Assembly: GCF_024199845.1 (NCBI RefSeq)
Contig: NZ_JANADO010000001.1
Location: 1,178,001 to 1,242,000, forward strand
Length of the DNA stretch: 64,000 nucleotides
Source: Bradyrhizobium sp. CCGB12
Lineage (GTDB): Bacteria > Pseudomonadota > Alphaproteobacteria > Rhizobiales > Xanthobacteraceae
Direction of reading: 5' to 3'
Positions 1 to 6,459 of this stretch are shown here, one piece after another; positions within the stretch are counted from its first letter, which is position 1, and every line of letters starts with the position of its first letter. Made by a program: the position numbers and the translations under genes. Below the pieces are notes generated by a model, which did no database searches, was not told the origin of the DNA, and saw only the letters and a list, made by a program, of their open reading frames with translations.

Positions 1-1473
1 AAGAATTTGATAGCTCTGCCATCAGATGTACAAGCAGCTCGCGAGCTAGGATCAAGTCCTCATTCAGGAGGTCATCTCGGGAACTATAGCAAGATTTTTT
101 GCAAGTTTCTTGGTCAACTCCAGTCGCACCCGTCCTTCGCCGCTGCTCAGGAAGGCGATACCGCTGCCATTGATCAACTTGATGCCGAGATGAGCAGCTT
201 TCTCGCCGCTGCGAAGTATGCTCTCGCGAAGGGACACTTGCTCACCAATACACCCTCGGGAATGACACAGGAGGACGCGAACAGGCGTATCGAAGACTGG
301 TACGCAAATTGGCGAACGTATGCCAAAGAGAATCGAGACAACATTCAGCAGATGCTGGATACCGTCGACCAACTCCATGGCGCTAACCAATGGGAAGCCG
401 CTCTGCGCGGTCCTATCCTCCTTCCGGACGACACTCTCAGTCTCGCGGACAGGATAGCGATCTTGGCGCGATACCACTCCAGTTCGCATATTTCTCAGCA
501 CTTCGCGCCTGTTGGACCTGTTCCCGATCTGCCTGGCCTCGTTGCCCCCGTTATCGATACGCGTCTGCCCGGCTTTACTCCGTCTCTACCTGGAGATTTG
601 GATCGACCGGAGGGATTCACGCCAAGTCCGCTTCAAACCTATGGACCGCCCGGCTTCCCGGTGGTCGATCCGCGAGGCTTTGGGCAATTACCTCCAACAA
701 GGGCTGCTCCATCGGAGCCGCAAGTCTTGCAATTCCATTCCGAGACAAGCCAACCGCTGATGTTCACTGATGGCTCACCTGTGTTAGGGCCGCCGATACC
801 TCCTGATGGAGGCTCCGCCTTGTTGATGGGAGCGGGTGTGCTTGGTGCGGGCGCCCTGATGATACCTGGATTGCAGGGGCTCGGTGCTAGGTTACTCGCA
901 GGTGCGACTGCGGCCGCTCTCACCCGACCTGCTTTTTCAGCGAGTGTCTCAGGTGATGCCAACGTTGCAGATGGAAGTGTTTTCTCCAAAGGGGCGGCTC
1001 CTTACAATCCGTTCGACTTCGGCCGTCCGGCACACGACGCGCAGGCGGTTCAGGCCAGCCCCTTTGCTGATCGCTTCGGACGTTGGACCGACATCTCGGC
1101 AGGCACTCCGCTCGCGCAGCCCTCGAACGTACAGGAAGTGCTCGACACTCCTACCGCGGAAGCTGTCGCGCCCGAAGATGTGCGGCGTCTCACCCGTGTT
1201 AACGCGTCGAATGCGGGCAGCGTGTTCTCGTCTGGCACTGCGCCGCTCCCATATCTGCCCTCTACCGAATTCAATGAGCGGTTTGGCCGTTGGACCGTGC
1301 CGACCGCTGACGGCCGGCAACCGCAGACGAGCAAGCCGATAGGTATATTCGCGGATGAGCCAAGCTACCTCATTCCACCGCCGATCTTCGGAGTGGATGG
1401 TCCGGGCAATCCGCACAACGACGCTGAGGAGTGGTTCTCGCGCTGGATACGGCCACTGCTTCGCCCGGAGTGA
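1..1473 (+). CDS. Hypothetical protein with C-terminal FGRWT repeats (possibly 5'-partial)
   Basis: I do not recognise this family. The reading frame is open to the left edge, and the first in-frame start inside the window is TTG at 7 (488 aa), with no visible ribosome site, so the true start may lie outside. Seen: a charged, helical N-terminal half; a Pro-rich middle; a Gly/Ala/Leu-rich hydrophobic stretch at about residues 269-306 that could enter a membrane; then two related C-terminal units, GSVFSKGAAP...FADRFGRWT (about 323-361) and GSVFSSGTAP...FNERFGRWT (about 404-430), with a degenerate third near the end (WFSRW). Codon use looks less GC-rich than in the catabolic genes, which hints at acquired DNA. 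It is followed by sRNA cassette copy A. Confidence 0.6.
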   Translation, partial: KNLIALPSDVQAARELGSSPHSGGHLGNYSKIFCKFLGQLQSHPSFAAAQEGDTAAIDQLDAEMSSFLAAAKYALAKGHLLTNTPSGMTQEDANRRIEDWYANWRTYAKENRDNIQQMLDTVDQLHGANQWEAALRGPILLPDDTLSLADRIAILARYHSSSHISQHFAPVGPVPDLPGLVAPVIDTRLPGFTPSLPGDLDRPEGFTPSPLQTYGPPGFPVVDPRGFGQLPPTRAAPSEPQVLQFHSETSQPLMFTDGSPVLGPPIPPDGGSALLMGAGVLGAGALMIPGLQGLGARLLAGATAAALTRPAFSASVSGDANVADGSVFSKGAAPYNPFDFGRPAHDAQAVQASPFADRFGRWTDISAGTPLAQPSNVQEVLDTPTAEAVAPEDVRRLTRVNASNAGSVFSSGTAPLPYLPSTEFNERFGRWTVPTADGRQPQTSKPIGIFADEPSYLIPPPIFGVDGPGNPHNDAEEWFSRWIRPLLRPE

Positions 1474-1514
1474 AGACTGACTACGCAGCCGCGTAATGTC
1501 TTCGAGCTCAATCG

Positions 1515-1600
1515 TTTGACACGTCGGGCAAAAACACTGGCAGAATGGCATCATCGAAATAGTTCAGACAAGGCCCGCGGGATACCGCGGGCCTTGTGTT
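1515..1600 (+). ncRNA. Putative promoter-sRNA-terminator cassette, copy A
   Basis: TTGACA at 1516-1521 is followed 19 nt later by CAGAAT at 1541-1546, then the conserved GGCATCATCGAAA. A perfect 13-bp hairpin follows (arms 1568-1580 and 1585-1597, loop GATA) ending in GTGTTT. Transcription from this promoter would give an RNA of about 50 nt. The spacer has one extra A compared with the other copies. The hairpin may also terminate the convergent monooxygenase gene. Promoter and transcript are inferred from sequence only. Confidence 0.45.
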
Positions 1601-1625
1601 TAGACGGCAGCGAGACCTTCATGCG

Positions 1626-3092
1626 CTACGTCGCTGCCGCTGCTCCGAACCATCTCGCCAACGCTTCCGCAAGTCCGCGCTGGCCTTCGTCTCCCACCCA
1701 GGCCACATGGCCGTCGGGCCGCACGAGCACTGCGTCTGGCGCTGCGACCGGTCCAAGGGCTGGAAGCTCCCATGGGCCGTCGTAGTCGGCATTGATGACA
1801 CCGATGCGATCGGCCCAGGGCGTGATGTCAATGCCACCGGGCTTGCCGAAACCAAGCAGCACGCCGCGCGCGCCGTGCAGCAGCGTGAACAATCTCAGCT
1901 TCTGTCCTTCGACCGTCAGATCGAGGTCGGGCATGCGGCGGCCGAGCAGCGCGTGTCCCTCGCCAAGATCATAGTGAATGTCGAGACCGCTCATCATCGC
2001 GCCAAAACGCTGGCGCGGCTGGTCCATGGCGAGCAGTTCGGCGACGGCATCACGCGCGGCCTTGAGGCCGTCGTCGCCGCGGCGGAGCAGGGCGATCTGC
2101 GCCATGGCGTTTTGCAGCACGCGCGCCGCGACGGGATGGCGCTCGGCGTGGTAGGTGTCGAGCAGGCTGTCGGGCGACATGCGATTGACCACCTGCGCGA
2201 GCTTCCAGCCGAGATTGACGGCATCCTGCACGCCGGTGTTGAGGCCTTGCCCGCCAACGGAGTGATGGATATGCGCGGCATCGCCCGCGAGCAGCACGCG
2301 TCCTTTGCGATAAGACACCGCCTGCCGTGCCGCATCGGTGAAGCGGGAGATCCAGGCGGGATTCTCGAGACCGAAGTCGGTGCCGTAGACCGCGACAAGG
2401 GCCTCGCTGAGATCGCGCAATGTGGGCTCGCCGGTGCGATCGAGCGTCGCTTCCGTCACGACGACCAGCACGCGTCCGCTTTCGGTCTTGCTGAGGCCGT
2501 GAAAGCCGAGCGCGTCGTGACGTAGGCCAAAGGCGGGGGCATCGCGCATCTCGACCTCGGCCATGAGGTTGCTGAGCGTCGGATCGAAACCGGCGAAGTC
2601 GATGCCAACAGCCTTGCGCACCAGGCTGCGACCGCCGTCGCAGCCGACGAGATAGTTTGCGCGCAGCGTCTCGCCGCCGGACAGCACGACATCGATGCCG
2701 GTCTCATCCTGCGCAAAACCCGTCACCTCGAAGCCTCGATAGACCGGCACTGCGAGCTCTTCGACCCAGCCGGCGAGGATGCGTTCGATGTGGCTCTGCC
2801 GGAGCACGAGGCCGTAAGCGTGCCTTGTGGGGAGGTCGCTGATGTCGAGCCGCGTCCAGGCGAAGCCGGCGAGCTGGGTGATCTGGCCCTCGCGCAGAAA
2901 GCGGTCTGCGACGCCACGCTGATCGAGGATCTCGATGGTGCGCGCGTGCAGTCCACCGGCGCGCGTGCCGATCAGGTCTTGGTTGCTGCGGCGCTCGACC
3001 ACCGCGACGTCGACATTCGCGAGAGCGAGCTCAGCGGCCAGCATCAGCCCGGTCGGGCCGCCGCCGGCAATGATGACGGCATGATCGGCCAT
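1626..3092 (-). CDS. FAD-dependent aromatic monooxygenase (PHBH fold, class A)
   Basis: A single-component flavoprotein hydroxylase of 488 aa, expected to use NAD(P)H and O2 on an aromatic or polyketide-like substrate in the cytoplasm. The Rossmann motif GGGPTG is at residues 10-15, the second FAD/NAD(P)H motif CDGGRS at 151-156, and the GD motif AGDAAHIHHSVGGQG near 280. The last ~110 residues resemble the thioredoxin-like tail found in the RdmE/pentachlorophenol hydroxylase group. I chose the ATG at 3092 because AAGGA lies about 8 nt upstream; the frame also extends to 3161, but that extension looks non-coding. It is flanked by sRNA cassettes A and B and has no obvious pathway partner, so the substrate is unknown. 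Confidence 0.85.
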   Translation of the reverse strand: MADHAVIIAGGGPTGLMLAAELALANVDVAVVERRSNQDLIGTRAGGLHARTIEILDQRGVADRFLREGQITQLAGFAWTRLDISDLPTRHAYGLVLRQSHIERILAGWVEELAVPVYRGFEVTGFAQDETGIDVVLSGGETLRANYLVGCDGGRSLVRKAVGIDFAGFDPTLSNLMAEVEMRDAPAFGLRHDALGFHGLSKTESGRVLVVVTEATLDRTGEPTLRDLSEALVAVYGTDFGLENPAWISRFTDAARQAVSYRKGRVLLAGDAAHIHHSVGGQGLNTGVQDAVNLGWKLAQVVNRMSPDSLLDTYHAERHPVAARVLQNAMAQIALLRRGDDGLKAARDAVAELLAMDQPRQRFGAMMSGLDIHYDLGEGHALLGRRMPDLDLTVEGQKLRLFTLLHGARGVLLGFGKPGGIDITPWADRIGVINADYDGPWELPALGPVAAPDAVLVRPDGHVAWVGDEGQRGLAEALARWFGAAAAT

Positions 3093-3283
3093 CGCTGCGG
3101 TCCTTGCGCCGGCTGGCTGTGCCTGCTGGCGTAAACGGGACTTCGGAAGCAATACAGGCATGTCGTGACCCCTCGGTGTGTGGCTGGGCCACGGGTTCTA
3201 CGGCAGGGAAGGGGACTTGAAGCAAGCCCCTTGCGCACCACATATCTAGCTGGGAGGAAGACCTCTTCTCTTGTCCGGCCCTG

Positions 3284-3375
3284 TTTGACACGTCGGGCAA
3301 AACACTGGCACAATGGCATCATCGAAAGAGTTTGGTTCAACCCGCGCGGGAGCAATCCGCTGCGGATTTTCTTTT
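3284..3375 (+). ncRNA. Putative promoter-sRNA-terminator cassette, copy B
   Basis: TTGACA at 3285-3290, an 18-nt spacer, CACAAT at 3309-3314, then conserved GGCATCATCGAAAGAGTTTGG and a GC-rich hairpin (CCGCGCGGG pairing with TCCGC-T-GCGG, one bulged T) followed by ATTTTCTTTT. It lies between the divergent start of the flavin monooxygenase and the 3' end of the response-regulator gene. Predicted transcript about 55 nt. Inferred from sequence only. Confidence 0.45.
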
Positions 3376-3389
3376 GGGCCCGACGTTCA

Positions 3390-3731
3390 TCAAATGCCGG
3401 TGGTCCGCTGCATGACGTCGGCGAGCTCGTCGAACGAGAACGGCTTCCGGATCATCGGCAGGCCGCCGCGCCGGGGCTCGCGACCTGACAATTGCAGCAT
3501 CTTCAGCTCCGGACGGATGCGCTTGGCGCGCTCCGCCAGCTCATGCCCATCCATGCCGGGCATGTTGATATCCGTGATGAGGATGGAAATGTCTCGGTTC
3601 TGCCCGAGCCGGTCGAGTGCGTCCGCGCCGCTCTGGGCGCTGATCACCTGGTAGCCGAGATCTTCCAGCATGCCCACGATCACGTCGAGGACGGCGGGAT
3701 CGTCGTCAACAACCAGGACAGTGTGACTCAT
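3390..3731 (-). CDS. Single-domain response regulator (CheY-like receiver)
   Basis: A 113-aa protein that is a receiver domain and nothing else, so it probably acts by protein contact or as a phosphate shuttle rather than by binding DNA. Seen: acidic pocket D9-D10-D11, phospho-acceptor D54 in LITDINMPGMDG, switch residue S82 (QLSGRE) and K96 in IRKPF, so all residues needed for phosphorylation are present. The start is the ATG at 3731 (MSHTVLVVDDD), preceded by AGAAGGAA; a longer reading to 3836 would add 35 residues encoded partly by a decayed sRNA cassette and is unlikely. No histidine kinase is nearby, so the partner is unknown. Confidence 0.88.
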   Translation of the reverse strand: MSHTVLVVDDDPAVLDVIVGMLEDLGYQVISAQSGADALDRLGQNRDISILITDINMPGMDGHELAERAKRIRPELKMLQLSGREPRRGGLPMIRKPFSFDELADVMQRTTGI

Positions 3732-3814
3732 CGCACGAACGTTCCTTCTGACGAAGGAATCAACGCGCCGCTCGCCGGGTAAGTTCCGGCAGGGCCGGCC
3801 GCATGCACGGATGT

Positions 3815-3859
3815 TTGACAGGTCGGGCTCGAGCATCGCCGGAACGGCATCATCGAAAC
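3815..3859 (+). repeat. Decayed cassette copy F
   Basis: TTGACA (3816-3821) plus GGTCGGGC and GGCATCATCGAAA match the other cassettes. The middle has diverged and is one nucleotide longer, the -10 equivalent reads about CGGAAC, and no clear U-tailed hairpin follows. It sits just upstream of the response-regulator start, antisense to its leader. Most likely a degenerate copy. Confidence 0.4.
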
Positions 3860-3880
3860 GCGCGCCGCCCGCCGGTTCGT

Positions 3881-4099
3881 CTAATCGTCTTTTGAGAGAT
3901 CGCCGGGTTTCGTGGGAAGGTCGAGGGTGCCGCCATCGCCGTGCACGAGGTCGCGGTCTCTGTCCTCGGTCTCGCCGGCGTCTTGGATGATCGCCTCTTG
4001 CGTGTCGCGCGCCTTGTCGATGCGCGGCTTGTTATCACTGCGCGGCTTGCCTCCCGGCAGGTTTCGCGATGCCTCTTGTGACGTCGTCTTGAGTGTCAT
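3881..4099 (-). CDS. Small charged hypothetical protein (72 aa)
   Basis: Not recognised. From the ATG at 4099, which has an AGGAGG site ten bases upstream, the frame encodes 72 residues rich in Lys, Arg, Asp and Glu (for example DRDRDLVHGDGG) with no hydrophobic segment, so probably a soluble, perhaps disordered cytoplasmic protein. A longer frame to 4168 would begin MFCPTCQTN, but those residues are the antisense translation of sRNA cassette copy C, so that start is rejected. Cassette copies F and C flank the gene. Bradyrhizobium genomes carry many such small stress-type proteins, but I cannot assign a role. Confidence 0.55.
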   Translation of the reverse strand: MTLKTTSQEASRNLPGGKPRSDNKPRIDKARDTQEAIIQDAGETEDRDRDLVHGDGGTLDLPTKPGDLSKDD

Positions 4100-4146
4100 T
4101 GGCCGATCCTCCTGATGGGCTAACTTGCACGCAGCCCGTAAGTTCG

Positions 4147-4240
4147 TTTGACACGTCGGGCAAAACACTGGCAGAATGGCATCATCGAAAGAGGTTTGGT
4201 TCAGCCCGCGCGGAGAATTCTGCGGCGGGCTCCTTCATTT
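4147..4240 (+). ncRNA. Putative promoter-sRNA-terminator cassette, copy C
   Basis: TTGACA 4148-4153, 18-nt spacer, CAGAAT 4172-4177, conserved GGCATCATCGAAAGAGGTTTGGTTCA, then a hairpin whose outer stem is GCCCGC/GCGGGC (4204-4230) and whose inner part AGAATTCT is itself self-complementary, followed by TCCTTCATTTT. It starts about 50 nt from the divergent 72-aa gene. Inferred only. Confidence 0.45.
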
Positions 4241-4250
4241 TCAAGACAGG

Positions 4251-4340
4251 TTTTGACGCGTCGGGCAACACACCGGCATGATGACATCATCGAGACGAGT
4301 TTGGTTCACCCGCGCGGAAACATCCGCCGCGGGTTTTTTT
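4251..4340 (+). ncRNA. Putative promoter-sRNA-terminator cassette, copy D
   Basis: A diverged copy about 10 nt after copy C: TTGACG 4253-4258, 18-nt spacer, CATGAT 4277-4282, then ACATCATCGAGACGAGTTTGG and the strongest terminator of the family (ACCCGCG-CGGA pairing with TCCGCCGCGGGT, then seven T, 4309-4340). The -10 changes leave A2, A5 and T6 intact, as expected if promoter function is kept. Inferred only. Confidence 0.45.
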
Positions 4341-4594
4341 CGTTCTCGATGCCAGAATCGGACGGTGGCCTACGCACAGCGGCCACGCACTTGCTTGATA
4401 CGCGTTCAGGGAGCGCCGATCGGCGTGCCGCCGTCCGAACCATTGCTGGCCGTGCACGCGCGAACGTGCCGGCCCGCGGCGCCGGGCCATTGTCCGCGCC
4501 GCTGCGGTCTCCGGGAACGGAGATAGGGTTCGCGCCCGAAACGATCGCGCCTCATTGCGCGATCTGCCGCGCATTTTCTTCTCAAGGAGAGACG

Positions 4595-4666
4595 ATGACG
4601 CTTTACCTGATATCGCTCGCGCTCACGGGCCTGGTCGCAATCGCGCTGTGGGAGACGTTCTCTTGA
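4595..4666 (+). CDS. Predicted 23-aa single-pass membrane peptide
   Basis: ATG at 4595 is preceded by AAGGAG (spacing about 6 nt) and opens a 23-codon frame, MTLYLISLALTGLVAIALW plus four residues, which is almost entirely one hydrophobic helix. Its TGA overlaps the TTG start of the next gene (TTGA), an arrangement typical of translational coupling. Such peptides are often missed by gene callers. It may be a real small membrane protein or a leader that sets translation of the downstream gene; no family is recognised. Confidence 0.45.
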   Translation: MTLYLISLALTGLVAIALWETFS

Positions 4667-5004
4667 GCGAGGAGGAGAGCGAGCATGAGAGCGCGCCGGT
4701 CCGCTTGCCCGCGACCAGGAAGACGTCGCGGGCGCGGACGTTGACCGAGATCCGCTCGCTGGCACGCAGCCACACCAGGACCGCCATCCGTGTCCTCGTC
4801 GGCATCATGCGAAGCGATGATGCGACGCCGGCAGCGCGCGTCTCGGCGGCCAATGCCATCCTCGACCGCGGCTGGGGCAAGGCCGCGCAGCCGGTCGAGA
4901 ACGGTGAAGACCTGCCGCTGGAATTGGTTCACCGGGTCGAGCGCGTCATCGTGCATCCGAAGGATGGGAGCGATAGTGAAGCCGAGAACGAGGGCTTGAG
5001 CTGA
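4663..5004 (+). CDS. Conserved hypothetical, small-terminase-like helical protein (113 aa)
   Basis: The frame extends upstream to 4555, but the protein-like part begins at TTG 4663, eight nt after GGGAG and overlapping the stop of the 23-aa peptide. The core, LTEIRSLARSHTRTAIRVL through ANAILDRGWGKA, matches a motif I associate with phage-type small terminase or DUF5681-like proteins common in Bradyrhizobium: helices around an 'AA..ILDRG.G' signature. The C-terminal ~35 residues are acidic. Function is not established; no large terminase or other phage gene is visible. Cassette copy E follows directly. Confidence 0.6.
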   Translation: MSEEESEHESAPVRLPATRKTSRARTLTEIRSLARSHTRTAIRVLVGIMRSDDATPAARVSAANAILDRGWGKAAQPVENGEDLPLELVHRVERVIVHPKDGSDSEAENEGLS

Positions 5005-5035
5005 CGGATGTCGATTCGGAATTTTCGATTGGATC

Positions 5036-5123
5036 GTTGACACGTCGGGCAAAACACTGGCAGAATGGCATCGTCAAGATTTAGTTGGTTCAGCCCGCGC
5101 CGTGCAATTGGCCGCGGGTTTTT
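5036..5123 (+). ncRNA. Putative promoter-sRNA-terminator cassette, copy E
   Basis: TTGACA 5037-5042, 18-nt spacer, CAGAAT 5061-5066, GGCATCGTCAAGATTTAGTTGG, then a hairpin (CCCGCGCC pairing with GGC-CGCGGG, one bulge) and TTTTT at about 5119-5123. It may also terminate the convergent 193-aa gene region. Inferred only. Confidence 0.45.
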
Positions 5124-5142
5124 CGTTTCGATGACCCTTCCG

Positions 5143-5724
5143 CTAGTTCTTGGTCTGCTTGCTCGTCCGGCGTTGCGCAGTGTAGGTACGCTGCACCTGG
5201 TCGCTGCAATAGGACAGCTTTCGGCCGTCGCCAGTGAAATGTCCGTCTTTGATGATCCAGAGGATGACGCTCTTGTCGTCGATCTTCTTGAACATCAGAT
5301 TCTCGCGGTCCGGCGTGAGGTCCATATGTTGTACGCTGACGGCCTCCGGTCCCGGCGCTGCCTGCGGTGTGCAGGTCGCGCCGATCCTGACTGTGTCGGG
5401 AAGCTGGACCCGCGTCTTTTCGATCTTGCACGTGTTCGAGGCTGTCGTGATCGACTTTCCGGAGAATGCAACGACCGTGTCGCTTGACTTTGCGCAGCGC
5501 TCGTCGAAATCGGTTCCCGCCGCGTAAACACCATCTCTCGGGTAGGCGTACGCTTCTGCTTTGGCGCTCAGCTCAGGTTCGGCAAGGGCGCGCTGCGTCT
5601 CCAGAGGGCAGTAAGCCGCTCGCCAGGGAGGACCCTTGAGCTTCCCGTTCAGGCTTTTCTGAACGGATATTGCGACCGGTCTGATGGGAGCGGTCTGGCT
5701 CGGTGTCAAGGTCGTGCTGGGCAA
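5143..5724 (-). CDS. Hypothetical Cys-containing protein (193 aa, start uncertain)
   Basis: Not recognised. The frame reads like a real protein: it has five well-spaced cysteines (YCPLE, ERCAKS, NTCKIE, ATCTPQ, SYCSDQ) and a C-terminal domain with alternating beta-type segments (KSVILWIIKDGHF). That suggests an exported, disulfide-bonded protein, yet no signal peptide is present. The only in-frame start near the 5' end is TTG at 5724 with a weak GAGG; the frame stays open about 12 codons further with no start codon. The gene may have lost its signal sequence or begin at a non-canonical codon. It is divergent from the GNAT gene across only about 63 bp. Confidence 0.45.
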   Translation of the reverse strand: MPSTTLTPSQTAPIRPVAISVQKSLNGKLKGPPWRAAYCPLETQRALAEPELSAKAEAYAYPRDGVYAAGTDFDERCAKSSDTVVAFSGKSITTASNTCKIEKTRVQLPDTVRIGATCTPQAAPGPEAVSVQHMDLTPDRENLMFKKIDDKSVILWIIKDGHFTGDGRKLSYCSDQVQRTYTAQRRTSKQTKN

Positions 5725-5787
5725 GTGAGCCTCGACCGCCTTGGAGGCGCAGTCGCGGACTCAAGATCTCCTCACTAGGCTATTCCT

Positions 5788-6216
5788 ATGTACAAAATTC
5801 GTACCGTCGATGCAGACGATGACGAGACTGCCGAGATCCTCGGCGATTTGCACCGGCTGACATTCTTCGATGGGGCGGCCATGCCGCAATTCGGGTCGGG
5901 TGCGTGGTGGCTCGCCTATCACGAGGAAGACGCGGTTGCCTTCGCCGGCGTGGTGCCGTCGACCCATGTGCGAAACAGCGGATATTTTTGCCGGGTCGGG
6001 GTTTTGCAGCGGCATCGGGGGCGAGGACTTCAACTCAGGTTGATGCGGGCGATCGAGGCGCGAGGGCGGCGTCTTGGATGGAATAGCATCGTCTCCGATA
6101 CGACGGACAATCCGGCATCTGCCAACAATTTCATCGAGGCAGGTTATCGGCTCTACGAGCCCGAGGCGCCCTGGGCCTGGTCGCATACGCTTTACTGGCG
6201 AAAGTGGCTGCGTTGA
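5788..6216 (+). CDS. GNAT family N-acetyltransferase
   Basis: A 142-aa single-domain acyltransferase, the usual size for GNAT enzymes, which transfer an acetyl group from acetyl-CoA to an amine of a small molecule or protein. The CoA pyrophosphate-binding motif is visible as VGVLQRHRGRGLQLRLM (about 71-87; R/Q-x-x-G-x-G type) and is followed by the usual helix and NNFIEAGYRLYE (motif B). The substrate cannot be told from sequence. It is monocistronic: the gene upstream is divergent and a strong terminator lies at 6316-6349. Confidence 0.85.
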   Translation: MYKIRTVDADDDETAEILGDLHRLTFFDGAAMPQFGSGAWWLAYHEEDAVAFAGVVPSTHVRNSGYFCRVGVLQRHRGRGLQLRLMRAIEARGRRLGWNSIVSDTTDNPASANNFIEAGYRLYEPEAPWAWSHTLYWRKWLR

Positions 6217-6315
6217 GCCTTTGAAGCTGGTTTCCCGTGATGCGGAACGTGACTTTCTCCAACTCGAACGGCGCCGCGAGATGCGCGTAGGCCCCATACG
6301 CTCAGAGTATCTATC

Positions 6316-6349
6316 GGCCCGGCAGCCCGACGGGCTGCCGGGCCTTTTT
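6316..6349 (+). terminator. Strong intrinsic terminator
   Basis: Perfect 13-bp GC-rich stem (arms 6316-6328 and 6332-6344, loop GAC) directly followed by TTTTT. It lies 100 nt after the GNAT stop codon. The 6217-6459 interval otherwise shows nothing clear, apart from a weak TTGCGA-N16-CTTTAA pair at about 6376-6403 that could drive the CoA-transferase gene. Confidence 0.8.
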
Positions 6350-6459
6350 GCGTTTTCAGTAATGCGGGTCAAGCACTTGCGAAGTCGGCGGAGCCGGGCT
6401 TTAAGTTTGCTCTTGCAGGAAATTCGGCGGCCATAAGCCGATGTAAGGGAGCGCTACCA

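Noticed and set aside
4093..4526. Short plus-strand frames across cassettes C and D
   Set aside because: They only translate the repeated cassette (DTSGKTLAEWHHRK and similar) and its hairpins. The conserved features fit a promoter and terminator better than a protein.
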